Of a DNA stretch of 64,000 nucleotides, positions 22,149 through 32,380 are shown one piece after another; positions within the stretch are counted from its first letter, which is position 1, and the number at the start of each line of letters is the position of its first letter. The notes under the pieces were generated by a model. The model saw only the letters and a list, made by a program, of their open reading frames with translations, had not been told where the DNA came from and did no database searches. The translations under genes were made by a program, and so were the position numbers. Source of the stretch: Pectobacterium sp. PL152 (GTDB lineage Bacteria > Pseudomonadota > Gammaproteobacteria > Enterobacterales > Enterobacteriaceae); contig CP091064.1 in NCBI GenBank assembly GCA_021907015.1, positions 434,001 to 498,000 of the forward strand. The letters run 5' to 3'.

Positions 22149-22925
22149 CTAGGCGCTGCGAGTGATGATCCAGTTTCTACCATCAACCACGTGCCGTTGA
22201 AACGCGACACCGAACACGGGGGACAGCACCTCCGGCAGCATGACCTCCGCCGTCTCGCCCTGTGCCACCAACGCGCCTTCTGACAATAGCCACACGCGAT
22301 CCGCATGATGGGCGCTGTGGTTCAGATCGTGTGCGCAAACCATGACCGTGATGCCAAAACGGCAGAGTTCACTCAATAACGCATCCAGTGCCACCTGCTG
22401 CGCCACATCGAGGCTATTGGTCGGTTCATCCAGCAGCAGCAGACGCGCATGCGGATTGAGGGTCGGCCAAATCTGCAATAGCGCCGCCACCAGCCGAACG
22501 CGCTGCCACTCGCCTCCCGACAGCTGTGTGAGTGGGCGAGCCAGCTTGTCGGTTAACATCAGACGTTCCGCCAGAAAATGCACCACCTTTTCGACCGCAT
22601 ATTCCTGAGCCAGCGGCGGCTGATGCAATTGCCAGTACTGGAATACCGGCATCAGCGCCAGTGGAGGCTGTTGCTGCGCCAGATAAGCACGTCGTACGGC
22701 TAAGTCCGCTGCCGTATACTGCGACAGCGGCGTGTCGGCCAGATAGACTTCGCCTTCTCCCGCCAGCAAACCCGCCGCTCTTGCCAGCAACGTGCTCTTT
22801 CCGGCTCCGTTCGGGCCAATGATGTGCAACAACTCACCGCGACGACACTCCGCATTCGTCGGCGACAAACGCGGCACGACGCTCACCTGCCGCAACTGTA
22901 ATACCGGGGAAATCTGCTGCGTCAA
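22149..22925 (-). CDS. btuD: Vitamin B12 ABC transporter ATPase BtuD
   Basis: BtuD hydrolyses ATP to drive cobalamin import through BtuC. Walker A ([12 protein letters not shown]), signature LSGGEWQRVRL and Walker B (LLLLDEPTNSLD) are clear in a 258-residue protein, similar to E. coli (249). The start is a TTG directly abutting the btuE stop (TAA-TTG), which suggests coupled translation. A usable ATG nearby is lacking. Confidence 0.92.
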   Translation of the reverse strand: MTQQISPVLQLRQVSVVPRLSPTNAECRRGELLHIIGPNGAGKSTLLARAAGLLAGEGEVYLADTPLSQYTAADLAVRRAYLAQQQPPLALMPVFQYWQLHQPPLAQEYAVEKVVHFLAERLMLTDKLARPLTQLSGGEWQRVRLVAALLQIWPTLNPHARLLLLDEPTNSLDVAQQVALDALLSELCRFGITVMVCAHDLNHSAHHADRVWLLSEGALVAQGETAEVMLPEVLSPVFGVAFQRHVVDGRNWIITRSA

Positions 22926-23475
22926 TTATTTTGCCAGCGCATCGTTGATCGCTTTCACGATAGTGTCATGGTCAGGTGCCATATCCGGCGCAAAACGATC
23001 AATCACACGCCCTTCGCGGTCCACCAGGAATTTTTCAAAATTCCACAGAATGTCTTCCGGGTTCTTAGGCTTACGTCCCTTATTGACCAAACGCGCAAAA
23101 AGTCACTTTTCCAGGTCCCGTTGGCTTCCGGCTGTTCACGAATCAACAGCTGGTACAACGGATGACGATTCTCGCCATTCACTTCAATTTTGCTGAACAT
23201 CGGGAACTGCACGCCAAACGTTCCACGGCAGAACTCCTGAATCTCTTCTTCCGAGCCCGGTTCCTGCCCTGCAAATTCATTGGAGGGAATCCCAACACGA
23301 CCAGACCTTTTTCGCGATAGATCTCGTAGAGTTTTTCCAAAGCTTCATATTGTTTAGTCAGGCCGCATTGAGAGGCGACGTTGACGACTAACGCAACCTG
23401 CCCTTTAAACGCCTCAAACGTTGTCGCTTTCCCGTCGATAGTGGTCAGCGGAATAGCGTAGATTTCAGTGCTCAT
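22926..23475 (-). CDS. btuE: Glutathione/thioredoxin peroxidase BtuE (frameshifted)
   Basis: BtuE is a glutathione-peroxidase-family enzyme that reduces peroxides. It lies between btuC and btuD but is not needed for B12 uptake in E. coli. The peroxidatic Cys motif NVASQCGLT (residue ~36) and the WNFEKFLVD block are present. Breaks lie near 23285-23287 (C run on the coding strand) and 23096-23101 (T run). One added base at each gives 183 residues, exactly the E. coli length. After correction the second conserved motif reads GFPSNEF, whereas E. coli has GFPCNQF. Start [10 protein letters not shown] at 23475. Confidence 0.88.
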
Positions 23476-23526
23476 CGTTTTGCTCCCTTTAATGATCAAT
23501 AAGAATGGATAAAACAAGACATACCG

Positions 23527-24566
23527 CTACAACCGATTACGTAATAACAGCCAGATAAACCATGGCGATCCCAGCGTAGCGGTAACCACGCCTATCGGCA
23601 ACTCGGCTGAACTCAGCGCAACGCGCGCGACCGTATCCGCCAGCAGCAGAACACCACCGCCGGCCAACGCACAGCCGCTCAATAAATAGCGCTGATCGGT
23701 CAACCCGCACAGCCGTAACATGTGTGGGATCACCAAGCCAATAAACGCGATGATGCCAGCCAGCGCCACGCTCAGCCCGACCTGTACGCCCATTACCAGC
23801 ACGAGAATCGTGCGCCAGCGATAGACGGGAATGCCCAACTGACGCGCCTGAATCTCACCCAGCGTCAACCCGTTCAGTATCGCGCCCTGACGGCTTAACC
23901 ACAGTAGCAGCGGCAAGAGCGCCAACATCAGCCAGCCGTGCCGCCAGTCAATGCCGCTGAAGCCGCCCATCATCCAGTACATCAATTGGCGCGTAAATCG
24001 AGACTGGTACTGAAATAGACGGCCCAGGTCATCACCGCGCTACAGATAATCCCGAGCGCAATGCCGATGAGTAATAAACGGGTGTTGGAAATATAACGAC
24101 GGGCAAAATGGAGCAACAGAAAGGTAATCAGCAGCGCGCCAGCAATTGCACTCAAGCTTAACATCCAGACGGGCAGCAATCCCTGACCCAGTAGTACCGT
24201 CAGCACCAAAGCCACGCCTGCACCGTTCGCCACGCCCAGCAGCCCCGGTTCCGCCAACGGATTATCAAAGACGGCCTGCATCACGGTACCCGACATCGCC
24301 AGACTGGCTCCCACCAGCATCACAGCCAGTGTTCTGGGAAAACGCAGTTGCCAGACAAAGAGTTGCTGAGCGTCATCCAGCCAGGCCGTCGGCCAAATCC
24401 AGCGTTCCCCGGCACACAAACTGACGACCAGCGTAAGCGCGAGAAACGCCAACAGCAGTACAAGACTCCGACGATCGCGTCTGTACTGCTGTTGTTTTAG
24501 CTGGCTGTAGTGAGGCAACTGCGTCGCGTGCTTTAGCGGGATATCACCCGGCGATAATGGCTGCAT
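23527..24566 (-). CDS. btuC: Vitamin B12 ABC transporter permease BtuC (frameshifted)
   Basis: BtuC forms the membrane channel for cobalamin. It has ten-helix FecCD-type hydrophobicity with the family blocks [21 protein letters not shown] and [20 protein letters not shown]. The break near 23994 falls after DLRA; one added C restores [16 protein letters not shown]. The N-terminus at 24566 carries about 20 extra residues compared with E. coli, so the true start may be further in. In E. coli ihfA precedes btuC, whereas here the accessory methyltransferase gene does. I looked for a cobalamin riboswitch in the ~135-base upstream gap and saw none. Confidence 0.9.
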
Positions 24567-24702
24567 TGTTCACCGTAACAAGGGATCCAGCGCAATAAAA
24601 AAGCGCAGTTAAGATAACGTATTGTCACGTATGTTAAACGATTTCGCCTGCCTTACACGCTTTTTCCTTGTTACCGCGACGCAATCAAAATGAATACGAC
24701 CG

Positions 24703-25466
24703 CTACTTCGTGCTGCATACCGCAATATAGTTAAGCTGGTTCCGATTGCGGCGGAAGGTATGAAACATGTTGAAGAACATGTCGCGGTTCTCTTTCTTCA
24801 GCGCATTTTTTACGATGCGTGCCGCGCCTGCCAGCCCTTCATCATAAATCAGCCCCTGCGGCGTCAGCAGCGTCATGGCGCCGTTATCGTAGCTGACTTT
24901 GCTAAAACCACATTCCTGAAACAGCGTCACCCAGCGCTCACGCAGCATCGGCTGCGCATGTACGTTGATCGCTTTATGCATCTGCTCCACCGCCTGCAAT
25001 GCCCCGGTATCCTTCTCGGAAAGCAGCATGATGTCATGGGTAATCAAGCGGCCGCCCGGTTTCAGCACGCGATAATATTCGGCAATAATGCGGCTCTTGG
25101 CCTTGTCGGCATACATTGTCAGCATGGCTTCGTTAATCACCACGTCGAAGTGATTATCGGGAAACGGCAGTTCCAGCGCATTTGCCTGCATAATCGTGAC
25201 CTGCGATGCCAGACCGTTCGCCGCGACATTCTCCTGCGCTTTCTGTAACGCCACTTTATCCATATCCGCGCCGATGACCTGACAGCCAAAACGGCGTGCG
25301 ATTTCCATCGCCGTCGTGCCCATATTGCAGGCGACTTCCAGCACGACGCTGTCCTGCCGGAACCCAGCCTGACTGAGCAGCCACTCGGTTGCTTTCCTGC
25401 CGCCGGGGCGCAGACGTTTTTCCCCAACCGGGCTAAAAATTTATGTCCTGCTTCATGATCGCTCAT
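24703..25466 (-). CDS. Class I SAM-dependent methyltransferase (frameshifted)
   Basis: This is a UbiE-like Rossmann methyltransferase of about 254 residues. Motif I is VLEVACNMGTTAMEIA, the acidic residue after strand 2 is in VIGADMDKVAL, and motif IV/post-I segments are FDVVINEAMLTMY and RVLKPGGRLITHD. The substrate is unknown. The break is in an A/T run at 25416-25420; one added base joins ARLGKKRLRPGG to the main frame. Its ATG overlaps the stop of the upstream cupin gene (ATGA), so the two are coupled. The pair faces a Crp/Fnr-type regulator, suggesting a small stress- or redox-controlled unit. Confidence 0.8.
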
Positions 25467-25820
25467 ACTGTCACTCCTTCATTCGGTGTTTTCAGCGTCT
25501 TCAACATCGTCAGCAACATGCGCGACGATCGAAGCGCATCAACGGCATGTGGGATATTGGCTGGCATACGCACCAACGTATCAGGCTGCGCGACGACGGA
25601 TTCACCCCGATCGTCAGCAATAATTCACCTTCAAGCACCATAACCAGTGCATCATAAGGCGCACTGTGTTCGCTCAAGCCCTGCCCCTGATCGAAGGCAA
25701 ACAACGTCACATTGCCGCCGTCGGTACGGGCCAACACGCGACTGGCGATCCCTGTTCGGTTGGGGTAATCAATTCATGGAGAACCAGCGCCTGTGCCGCT
25801 GGAAGGGCATTTTCTTTCAT
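25463..25820 (-). CDS. Small cupin-domain protein (frameshifted)
   Basis: The gene reads from ATG 25820 (MKENALPAAQALVLHEL) to a TGA overlapping the methyltransferase start. About 119 residues form one cupin barrel, with the motif segments HSAPYDALVMVLEGELLLTIG and MPANIPHAVDA. The metal-binding His/Glu set looks partly conserved. Two breaks, at 25605-25608 and 25750-25752 (both C runs on the plus strand), each need one base, so unbroken frames miss most of it. Such cupins often bind small effectors or metals; no substrate can be given. It is the first gene of the cupin-methyltransferase unit. Confidence 0.72.
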
Positions 25821-25936
25821 GGAAACTCTCCGCTATTCTCGATTCAGCGCACCGTGATTTTGCTTGCTGAATCCATGCAAGTGATTATTATTTTCATTTA
25901 CTGGCTTTATGGTAATACCAGCCTCTGGGAGGGCAA

Positions 25937-26652
25937 ATGACATTTGTCAAAAGGCGCTATCGCCCGATGAATACGGCGAGGTGCTGTTTCAGCATGACTG
26001 GATGCGCGGTGAACCCAGCGATGTGGTGTGCGAACTCTTGGCAAAAAGCGAGCGCTTGTTTTTCCGGCAGGATGACGTGCTGTTTCGCGAAGGCGACAAA
26101 ATGCAGCACTGTTTGCTGGTTGAAACGGGAAAGTTGCAGGCTTTTCGTCATACCTATGGCGGGGATGAAAAGATTTTCGGTCAGTTTGAACGCGGTGAAT
26201 TTGTCGCCATCGCGGCGGTGTTTATGGATCACGGCCGCTTCCCGATGAATATCCGCGCGCTGAGCGACGGCCACACGCTGATGATTCCACGGCAGGATAT
26301 TCACCAGTTCTGTTTGCAGCGCCCGGAGCTGGCGCTACGTTTGCTCAACTATCTGGGCAAGAAACTCTACTCGACGATCAACCAAATTGACTGGCTGACG
26401 TCCAGTTCCGCACCGCAGCGTCTGGCTGATTATCTGCTGCGGCAGCACCACATTCAGCAAACGCAGCAGCTGACATTACCGGTGAGCCGAGGGCAGCTCG
26501 CAACGTCATTAGGGATGCGCAGTGAAACATTGAGCCGATTAATGTCCGACTGGAAGCGGCAAGGCTACATTACCTATCGGGGCCATCAGGTGGAATTGTG
26601 CGATCTGAATTATCTGAAAGAGCTGGCAGCCGAAGCCAGACGGACATTCTGA
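25937..26652 (+). CDS. Crp/Fnr-family transcriptional regulator (probable N-terminal frameshift)
   Basis: An N-terminal cyclic-nucleotide-binding-like beta-roll (residues ~40-130, REGDKMQHCLLVETGKLQAF) is followed by a dimer helix and a winged HTH (SRGQLATSLGMRSETLSRLM, residues ~185-205). The protein lacks the N-terminal FNR cysteine cluster. The ATG at 25937 follows GGGAGG and is preferred, with a one-base deletion near 25951 joining MTFVK to KALSPDEYGEVLFQ. The frame that opens at 25909 has no ribosome-binding site. It is divergent from the cupin-methyltransferase pair, its likely target. The intergenic CTTGC(N9)GCAAG (25863-25881) is a possible operator. Confidence 0.78.
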
Positions 26653-26718
26653 CTGCTCAGCCTGATTATGCTAAGGCTTTGTAAGATCAACCGTGACGGG
26701 CGAATAGAACAACGGTGG

Positions 26719-26847
<129 letters not shown>

Positions 26848-26908
26848 ACATTTTGACAATTGTCATTCCCCCATCATCGAATTATCAACTACGCTTAGCT
26901 TACATTGA

Positions 26909-26923
26909 TGAGAATCACTCTCA
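26909..26923 (+). promoter_or_regulatory. Fur box upstream of an 84-residue orphan ORF
   Basis: TGAGAATCACTCTCA matches the 7-1-7 Fur consensus at 11 of 14 defined positions and extends to a near-perfect 17-base inverted repeat (26908-26924). It ends 52 bases before the ORF ATG at 26976. Confidence 0.7.
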
Positions 26924-26975
26924 TTAACACAATTATCTCATGCCTATCGTGATGAGATACCGTGAGGGTAACGCT

Positions 26976-27230
26976 ATGCTGGGCTTTTTCCGACGAACCT
27001 TATCTCTTCATGGCACACGGCCACACCATGGAACATCGTCACGCCATGACAGCCAACAGCCGCCACATTCGCAGGCGGACTCGCCGACAGAAACCGCCGC
27101 GCATACGCGCTGTAGCGAGAGTGAATACTGTTTCTTTAACCACACCGCCATGTTGCCGTTCGATCAGCTTGACGAGTGTTGCTGCGGCAACGATAGGCAA
27201 GAGAAAACGCCGACCTCATACGATTCATGA
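26976..27230 (+). CDS. Hypothetical Cys-rich small protein behind a Fur box
   Basis: This ORF is not recognised. It encodes 84 residues starting MLGFFRRTLSLHGT, with a His/Ser-rich middle and a C-terminal cysteine cluster (ESEYCFF, then DECCCGNDR). There is no signal peptide or membrane segment. GAGGG lies 7 bases before the ATG, a Fur box lies upstream and a strong terminator overlaps the stop, so it forms a complete one-gene unit. A second overlapping frame (26962-27249) is also open, and an indel in this error-prone sequence could merge them; coding potential is therefore moderate. The transcript might alternatively be a Fur-regulated RNA. Confidence 0.5.
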   Translation: MLGFFRRTLSLHGTRPHHGTSSRHDSQQPPHSQADSPTETAAHTRCSESEYCFFNHTAMLPFDQLDECCCGNDRQEKTPTSYDS

Positions 27231-27245
27231 CGTTTTCTCTTTTTA
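27201..27245 (+). terminator. Rho-independent terminator of the Fur-boxed orphan
   Basis: Stem GAGAAAACG (27201-27209) and CGTTTTCTC (27231-27239) is followed by TTTTT; it overlaps the ORF stop. It ends before the convergent cobB stop at 27253. Confidence 0.75.
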
Positions 27246-27252
27246 CTGACGT

Positions 27253-28081
27253 TTAAAACTTGATGCTTTGACCGCGCGTCAGCCAGGCCGCGACAAACTC
27301 GGGCACGACGGTGCTGGCGGTGCCGTAAATTTTTCATCAAACTGGCTTTCTACCTGGCTGGGTTCCAGATTCAGCTCCAGCGTGTAGGCACCGTGTGAAT
27401 GGGCCTCATGGACAAAGCCAGCAGCGGGATACACATGCCCCGATGTGCCAATCGCAATAAAGTAATCAGCCTGCGACAACGCATGGTAAATCTTGTCCAT
27501 GTGCAGCGGCATTTCACCAAACCACACTACATGCGGGCGTAAAAGCGCGGGAAATTGACAGCAGTGGCAGCGTTCGCCAACGGCGAGATCGTCCGTCCAT
27601 TCAACGATCTGTCCACTTTGGCTACAGCGTACTTTCAGTAATTCACCGTGCATATGAATGACGCGCTTGCTACCGGCACGTTCATGCAGGTTATCGATGT
27701 TTTGCGTAATCAGCAGGAAGTTATCTTCCAGCATCGCTTCCAGATTCGCTAATGCCAGATGCGCAGCATTCGGTACAATTTCCGGCTGCTGTAGCTGACG
27801 ACGGCGGGCGTTATAAAACGCCTGCACCAGCTCAGGGTTACGCTGAAAACCTTCAGGGGTGGCGACATCTTCGACGCGGTGTTCTTCCCACAGGCCATCG
27901 GTTGCGCGAAAGGTACGAATGCCGGACTCGGCTGAAATGCCAGCGCCCGTCAGTACCACCACGCGCGGTTTTTCACTTCGCTTGCGGCCAGATAATCACG
28001 ATGGAAAATACGCGCACGAAGACGCTGTTGCCGCAGTCGCTTTCCCTTATGAAACCGCCCTAATCGTTGACGCGTATACAT
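27253..28081 (-). CDS. cobB: NAD-dependent protein deacylase CobB, sirtuin (frameshifted)
   Basis: CobB is the sirtuin that removes acetyl and succinyl groups from lysines, for example on acetyl-CoA synthetase. Motifs are [29 protein letters not shown], catalytic His in [11 protein letters not shown] and the second zinc cysteine pair in CHCCQFP. The long form starting [19 protein letters not shown] at 28081 resembles the basic N-terminal extension of E. coli CobB-L. Breaks in T runs at 27969-27973 and 27330-27334 (plus strand) each need one base, giving 276 residues and the ending GQSIKF. It follows nagK by 11 bases, as in E. coli. Confidence 0.92.
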
Positions 28082-28092
28082 ACTTTCTCCAG

Positions 28093-29007
28093 CTAGTTAT
28101 CCATTAAGTGTAGCAACGCCGCGCCACGTACACCGCCCGCATCACCGTGACGCGCTTTCTCTATGCGTGGCAACTTCGCAATCGGTAAAAGCCGTGAAGG
28201 AAGACGCGTCGGCAGAATTTGATAAATTTCATCAAAATTCGACAGACCGCCGCCCAACACCAGCAGATGTGGATCGAACAGGGTCAGCAGGTTACCCAGA
28301 CAGGCCGCCAGCAAATCCATAAAACGATCGACAAACTCCAGCGCTTTTTCTTCGCCGCCACGATAGTGCCGGATGATAGTCACGGCAGGCAGGGCTTCGC
28401 CATACAAATGCTCGTACAGCCATTCAAAACCGCGACCGGAAATATAATTCTCGATACAGCCCAACTGACCACAGCCACATTTCACGCGGGGAATATCCAC
28501 GCCAATAATATCCAGCGCATCGGACGGCAGGCGGAGATGACCGAACTCACCAGCAATACCGTTACGCCCGTCCACCGGACGCCCGTTAATCACCAATCCG
28601 CCGCCCAGCCCCGTCCCCAGAATTAGGCCCAGCACGACAGGATAGGAACGAAACTCCGCATCCCAGGCTTCCGACAGCACAAAACAGTTGGCATCGTTGT
28701 TGATGCGAATATCGCGCTGCAAACGCTGCGACAGATCTGTACGCAGCGGTTTTCCCATCGTCGCAGGCAGGTTAGCGGTAAATAGCGCGCCGTTATCGCC
28801 CGTTTGTATTCCCGGTATACCAATACCGATCTTCCCCTGAACGCCGACCTGTGCGTCAGCCTCATGCACCAGATCAACCAGCGTGGCGAGCAGCTCATCG
28901 TAATGCATGCGCGGTGTCGGCACACGCTTTTGCCACACCTTGTTCAACGCCGCGTCGAACACGCCCAGCTCAATTTTCGTGCCGCCCATGTCAAAACCGT
29001 AGTACAT
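28093..29007 (-). CDS. nagK: N-acetyl-D-glucosamine kinase (ROK family)
   Basis: NagK phosphorylates GlcNAc released during cell-wall recycling, feeding GlcNAc-6-P into metabolism. The 304-residue ROK protein has the ATP loop [28 protein letters not shown], and the zinc motif [17 protein letters not shown]. It is intact and has the E. coli length (303). It is translated with cobB downstream and lies next to lolE. NagZ, which makes a related recycling product, is encoded about 18 kb away in this window. Confidence 0.95.
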   Translation of the reverse strand: MYYGFDMGGTKIELGVFDAALNKVWQKRVPTPRMHYDELLATLVDLVHEADAQVGVQGKIGIGIPGIQTGDNGALFTANLPATMGKPLRTDLSQRLQRDIRINNDANCFVLSEAWDAEFRSYPVVLGLILGTGLGGGLVINGRPVDGRNGIAGEFGHLRLPSDALDIIGVDIPRVKCGCGQLGCIENYISGRGFEWLYEHLYGEALPAVTIIRHYRGGEEKALEFVDRFMDLLAACLGNLLTLFDPHLLVLGGGLSNFDEIYQILPTRLPSRLLPIAKLPRIEKARHGDAGGVRGAALLHLMDN

Positions 29008-29055
29008 GACTGCTCCTTAGGGTGTGATCGCTTTCCCACACGATAGGGACTATCC

Positions 29056-29087
29056 CCGTCATATCTCAAGCCGCATGTGCGTTGGTT
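29056..29087. repeat. ERIC end fragment between nagK and lolE
   Basis: CCGTCATATCTCAAGCCGCA, followed by TGTGCGTTGG, matches the terminal ~30 bases of the ERIC element at 46201-46231 with few differences. The rest of the ERIC is missing, so this appears to be a deleted remnant. Confidence 0.6.
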
Positions 29088-29091
29088 TGGC

Positions 29092-30339
29092 TTACTGTCC
29101 GCTCAACACGCGGGCAGGGTCAATCCGGCTGGCGCGCCGTGCCGGATACCAGCTGGCAATCAGGCTCAGCACCAGCGAGGTTCCTAATACGATAAAGACA
29201 TCCATCAGGTGCAATTCTGACGGTAGAAAATCGATAAAATAGATGTCGCCGGACAGCAGTTTATGGCCGATGAGGGATTCAATGCCGTGAATAATCGGCG
29301 TCAATTGCAAGGTGGCGATCACGCCAATCACAGCGCCTATCACGCTACCCAGCAGCCCAGCCAATAGTCCGTACCAAATAAAGATAGCCCGAATCAGGCC
29401 GTCTGATGCACCCAGCGTACGCAAGACCGCGATATCGCTGCTTTTGTCTTTCACCGCCATCACCAGCGTTGAAACAATATTAAAACAGGCCACGCCAATC
29501 ACCAGGATCATCGCTAAATACATGATGGTTCTCACCATCTGGATGTCCCGGTACATATAACCATAGGTGCCAATCCAACTGCGAATAGTGACATAGGCCT
29601 TTGTGACTTCGCCCGCATCGCGCACCAGTTTATTGGCGGAGAACACATCGTTAGCCTTGATGGCGATCCCCGTTACGCTCTGCCCCATGTCCAGATATTG
29701 CTGGGCATCCGCCAACGGAATCAGCGCTAAGCCATGATCGAGCTGGCCGCTCAGCTGTAAAATGCCGCTAACGTGCAGCCGGATGCGTTTCGGCTGCATC
29801 AGCTTCATTTCTGGGTCACTGTTCGGGATCATCACCGTGACCCAGTCGCCTTCCACCACATTCAGCGCCTTTGCCACGCCCTGACCAATGATGACCTGCT
29901 GTTCGCCCGCGCGGAACCGCTGCCAGGCGTCATTCAGTACATATTTTGGCAGTGCACTGAGGCGTGTTTCCTGCTGTGGATCGACGCCTTTTACCTGAAT
30001 CGCCTGAAGTTTGGCACCGTTTTCCAGCAAACCAGTGAAATTGATGTAAGGTGCCGCGGCAGCAACACCGGGCACCTGTTCGATTTTAGGCAGGATGTCC
30101 TGCCAGCCGTCGAAAGGCTGATTAACCGGGGCGATCTCGCCGTGCGGCACTACCGCGAGAATACGGTTATTCAGTTCGCGTTCAAAGCCATTCATCGCGC
30201 TCAGGCCAAGAATCAACACCGCCACGCCGAGGGCGATCCCCAACGTCGAAATGACCGAAATCAGCGAAACCATGCCGCCACGCCGACGGCCACGGCTAAA
30301 TCGCAGGCCAATCAGCAACGAGAGCGGAGGAAATGTCAT
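29092..30339 (-). CDS. lolE: Lipoprotein-releasing system permease LolE
   Basis: LolE is one of the two permease subunits of LolCDE, which extracts outer-membrane lipoproteins from the inner membrane. The 415-residue protein has an N-terminal transmembrane helix ([20 protein letters not shown]), a large periplasmic domain and three C-terminal helices with [20 protein letters not shown]. Length and motifs match E. coli LolE (414). Its start overlaps the lolD stop by four bases. Confidence 0.95.
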   Translation of the reverse strand: MTFPPLSLLIGLRFSRGRRRGGMVSLISVISTLGIALGVAVLILGLSAMNGFERELNNRILAVVPHGEIAPVNQPFDGWQDILPKIEQVPGVAAAAPYINFTGLLENGAKLQAIQVKGVDPQQETRLSALPKYVLNDAWQRFRAGEQQVIIGQGVAKALNVVEGDWVTVMIPNSDPEMKLMQPKRIRLHVSGILQLSGQLDHGLALIPLADAQQYLDMGQSVTGIAIKANDVFSANKLVRDAGEVTKAYVTIRSWIGTYGYMYRDIQMVRTIMYLAMILVIGVACFNIVSTLVMAVKDKSSDIAVLRTLGASDGLIRAIFIWYGLLAGLLGSVIGAVIGVIATLQLTPIIHGIESLIGHKLLSGDIYFIDFLPSELHLMDVFIVLGTSLVLSLIASWYPARRASRIDPARVLSGQ

Positions 30340-31043
30340 TGCCGCGCTCCCATCAGGGTCAGTTCCTGCTGCAACTGACCGTCGCGCATTTCCAGTTGGC
30401 GGTTCAGCCGGCTAGCCAGTTGCAGGTCGTGCGTCACTACCAGAAACGCAGTGCCCTGCCGGACATTCAGCTCTCCCAGCAGTTCGAAAATAGTATCCGC
30501 CGTGCGCTGATCGAGGTTACCCGTCGGCTCGTCCGCCAGCACCAGCGACGGGCTGTTAACCAGCGCTCTGGCAATGGCAACACGCTGCCGCTCGCCGCCG
30601 GACAGCTCCGACGAACGGTGGTGGCTGCGCGCCTCAAGCCCAACAGCCGCCAGCATTTCACGTGCTTTATCCTGCGCCTGCGACGTTGGCACTTTGCCAA
30701 TCAGCAGCGGCATCGCCACGTTTTCCAGCGCGGTGAAATCCGGTAGCAGATGGTGAAACTGATAAATAAAACCTAGCTCGCGATTGCGTAAATCCGCTTT
30801 TGCCGCCGCAGAAAGCGTACTCAGCGGTTGGCCTTTAAAAATAACCTCGCCTGACGTCGGCGTATCCAACCCGCCCAGCACATGCAGCAGCGTACTTTTG
30901 CCAGAACCAGAGCTACCGACGATCGCCATCATCTCCCCGCTGCTCATCTCAAAAGAGACATCGCGCAATACGTCGGTCGACAGCTTGCCGTCCTGATAGC
31001 GTTTGGACAGGTTATTACACTGCAATAACGGTAAATCACTCAT
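30336..31043 (-). CDS. lolD: Lipoprotein-releasing system ATPase LolD
   Basis: LolD powers LolCDE. Walker A ([13 protein letters not shown]), signature [12 protein letters not shown] and Walker B ([12 protein letters not shown]) are present, plus the [15 protein letters not shown] region that is characteristic of LolD. The start [11 protein letters not shown] at 31043 overlaps the lolC end by eight bases. The frame is open further upstream, but that stretch is lolC coding sequence. 235 residues. Confidence 0.95.
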   Translation of the reverse strand: MSDLPLLQCNNLSKRYQDGKLSTDVLRDVSFEMSSGEMMAIVGSSGSGKSTLLHVLGGLDTPTSGEVIFKGQPLSTLSAAAKADLRNRELGFIYQFHHLLPDFTALENVAMPLLIGKVPTSQAQDKAREMLAAVGLEARSHHRSSELSGGERQRVAIARALVNSPSLVLADEPTGNLDQRTADTIFELLGELNVRQGTAFLVVTHDLQLASRLNRQLEMRDGQLQQELTLMGARQ

Positions 31044-32238
31044 AACGTAAAGCCTCAGCGGGTTGAACGGCGGCAGCGCGCCATGACGGGTAAAGTGTCG
31101 ATAAGAGGGCAATCACCATCGCGGAAATGGCGATAGTCACCACCTGCGCGGGGTCAATATCCACCGGTAACGCAGCGCCATCCAGCAATACGCCCAGAAT
31201 TGGCATCAGCGTATTCAGTTGGCTGGCCAATAGCGTCCCCAGCAGTGCCCCTAGCAACGCGCCAATGACGCCAGCGCTGCCCCCCTGCACCATAAACACC
31301 GCCATAATCTGGCGTTGAGTCAGCCCCTGCGTTTGCAGAATGGCGACTTCACCCTGTTTTTCCATCACCAGTAAACCCAGCGAGGTAATAATGTTGAAAG
31401 CGGCCACGGCCACGATCAGGCTGAGCAGCAACCCCATCATGTTTTTCTCCATGCGCACGGCCTGAAACAGCTCGCCTTTACGTTCGCGCCAGTCTTTCCA
31501 GACCGTGCCTTCCGGCAGCGTTTGCGTGCTCAGCGTATCGACCGACAGCGGCTTTTCCAGCCATAAACGCCAGCCGGTAATGTGGTTCGCCGGGTAGCGC
31601 ATCAAGCGAGAGGCATCCTGCTGATTCACCAAAAGCTGGTAGCTATCCACCTCGCTGTTCGCGGCAAAGGTGCCGGCAACGGTGAAGATACGCTGGCTGG
31701 GAATACGCCCCATCGGCGTCAGTTGGCTGGCGCTCGTCACCATCATACGAATCTGATCGCCAGCTTTAACGCCCAGCTGTGCAGCCAGTGTCTCGCCCAA
31801 AATGGCCTGATATTGACCAGATTTCAGCTGCTGCTGTTTGACGTTAACCAGATAGCGCGACAGCGGCTCCTGCTCATCAGGATCAATTCCTAACATCACG
31901 CCCACGGCAACGCTGCGGGCGCTTTGCAGCACCACATCACCCGTCGTCAACGGCGCAATGCGCGTCACGCCCTCCAGCGAGTCTAAGGAAGAAGCAGGAA
32001 TCAACGCCGGGTTCAGCGAACCTTGCGGCGTAGAGATGACTGCCTGAGGCATCACACCCAGAATATTGCCTTCCAGTTCACGCTCGAAGCCATTCATCAC
32101 GGAAAGCACAGTGACCAACGCCATCACGCCCAGCGTGATGCCAATGGCGGATAACCAGGAGACAAACCGGCCGAAGCGGTCTGATGCGCGCCCACGCATG
32201 TAGCGCAGGCCAATAAATAAAGCGACAGGTTGATACAT
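31036..32238 (-). CDS. lolC: Lipoprotein-releasing system permease LolC
   Basis: LolC is the LolA-interacting permease subunit of LolCDE. The 400-residue protein starts [25 protein letters not shown], has the N-terminal helix, a periplasmic domain with the hook region and three C-terminal helices ([16 protein letters not shown] near the end). It is the first gene of lolCDE and divergent from mfd, as in E. coli. Intact. Confidence 0.95.
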   Translation of the reverse strand: MYQPVALFIGLRYMRGRASDRFGRFVSWLSAIGITLGVMALVTVLSVMNGFERELEGNILGVMPQAVISTPQGSLNPALIPASSLDSLEGVTRIAPLTTGDVVLQSARSVAVGVMLGIDPDEQEPLSRYLVNVKQQQLKSGQYQAILGETLAAQLGVKAGDQIRMMVTSASQLTPMGRIPSQRIFTVAGTFAANSEVDSYQLLVNQQDASRLMRYPANHITGWRLWLEKPLSVDTLSTQTLPEGTVWKDWRERKGELFQAVRMEKNMMGLLLSLIVAVAAFNIITSLGLLVMEKQGEVAILQTQGLTQRQIMAVFMVQGGSAGVIGALLGALLGTLLASQLNTLMPILGVLLDGAALPVDIDPAQVVTIAISAMVIALLSTLYPSWRAAAVQPAEALRYE

Positions 32239-32380
32239 GAAATCCGTCTGGATAAGGTTGCCAAAGCAAAGTGATCAAGGATAATAAAGGGTAGTACTGC
32301 TTTATGGAACCCTAACACCCTCACTCTACGGCTTTTTCTTATTCCTGGCCGGATGCAGGGAGGCGAGACCCGATAATCAG

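Noticed and set aside
24567-24702. Cobalamin riboswitch upstream of btuC
   Set aside because: The gap is about 135 bases, shorter than a typical B12 riboswitch of ~200 bases, and I could not find the conserved B12-box-like core.
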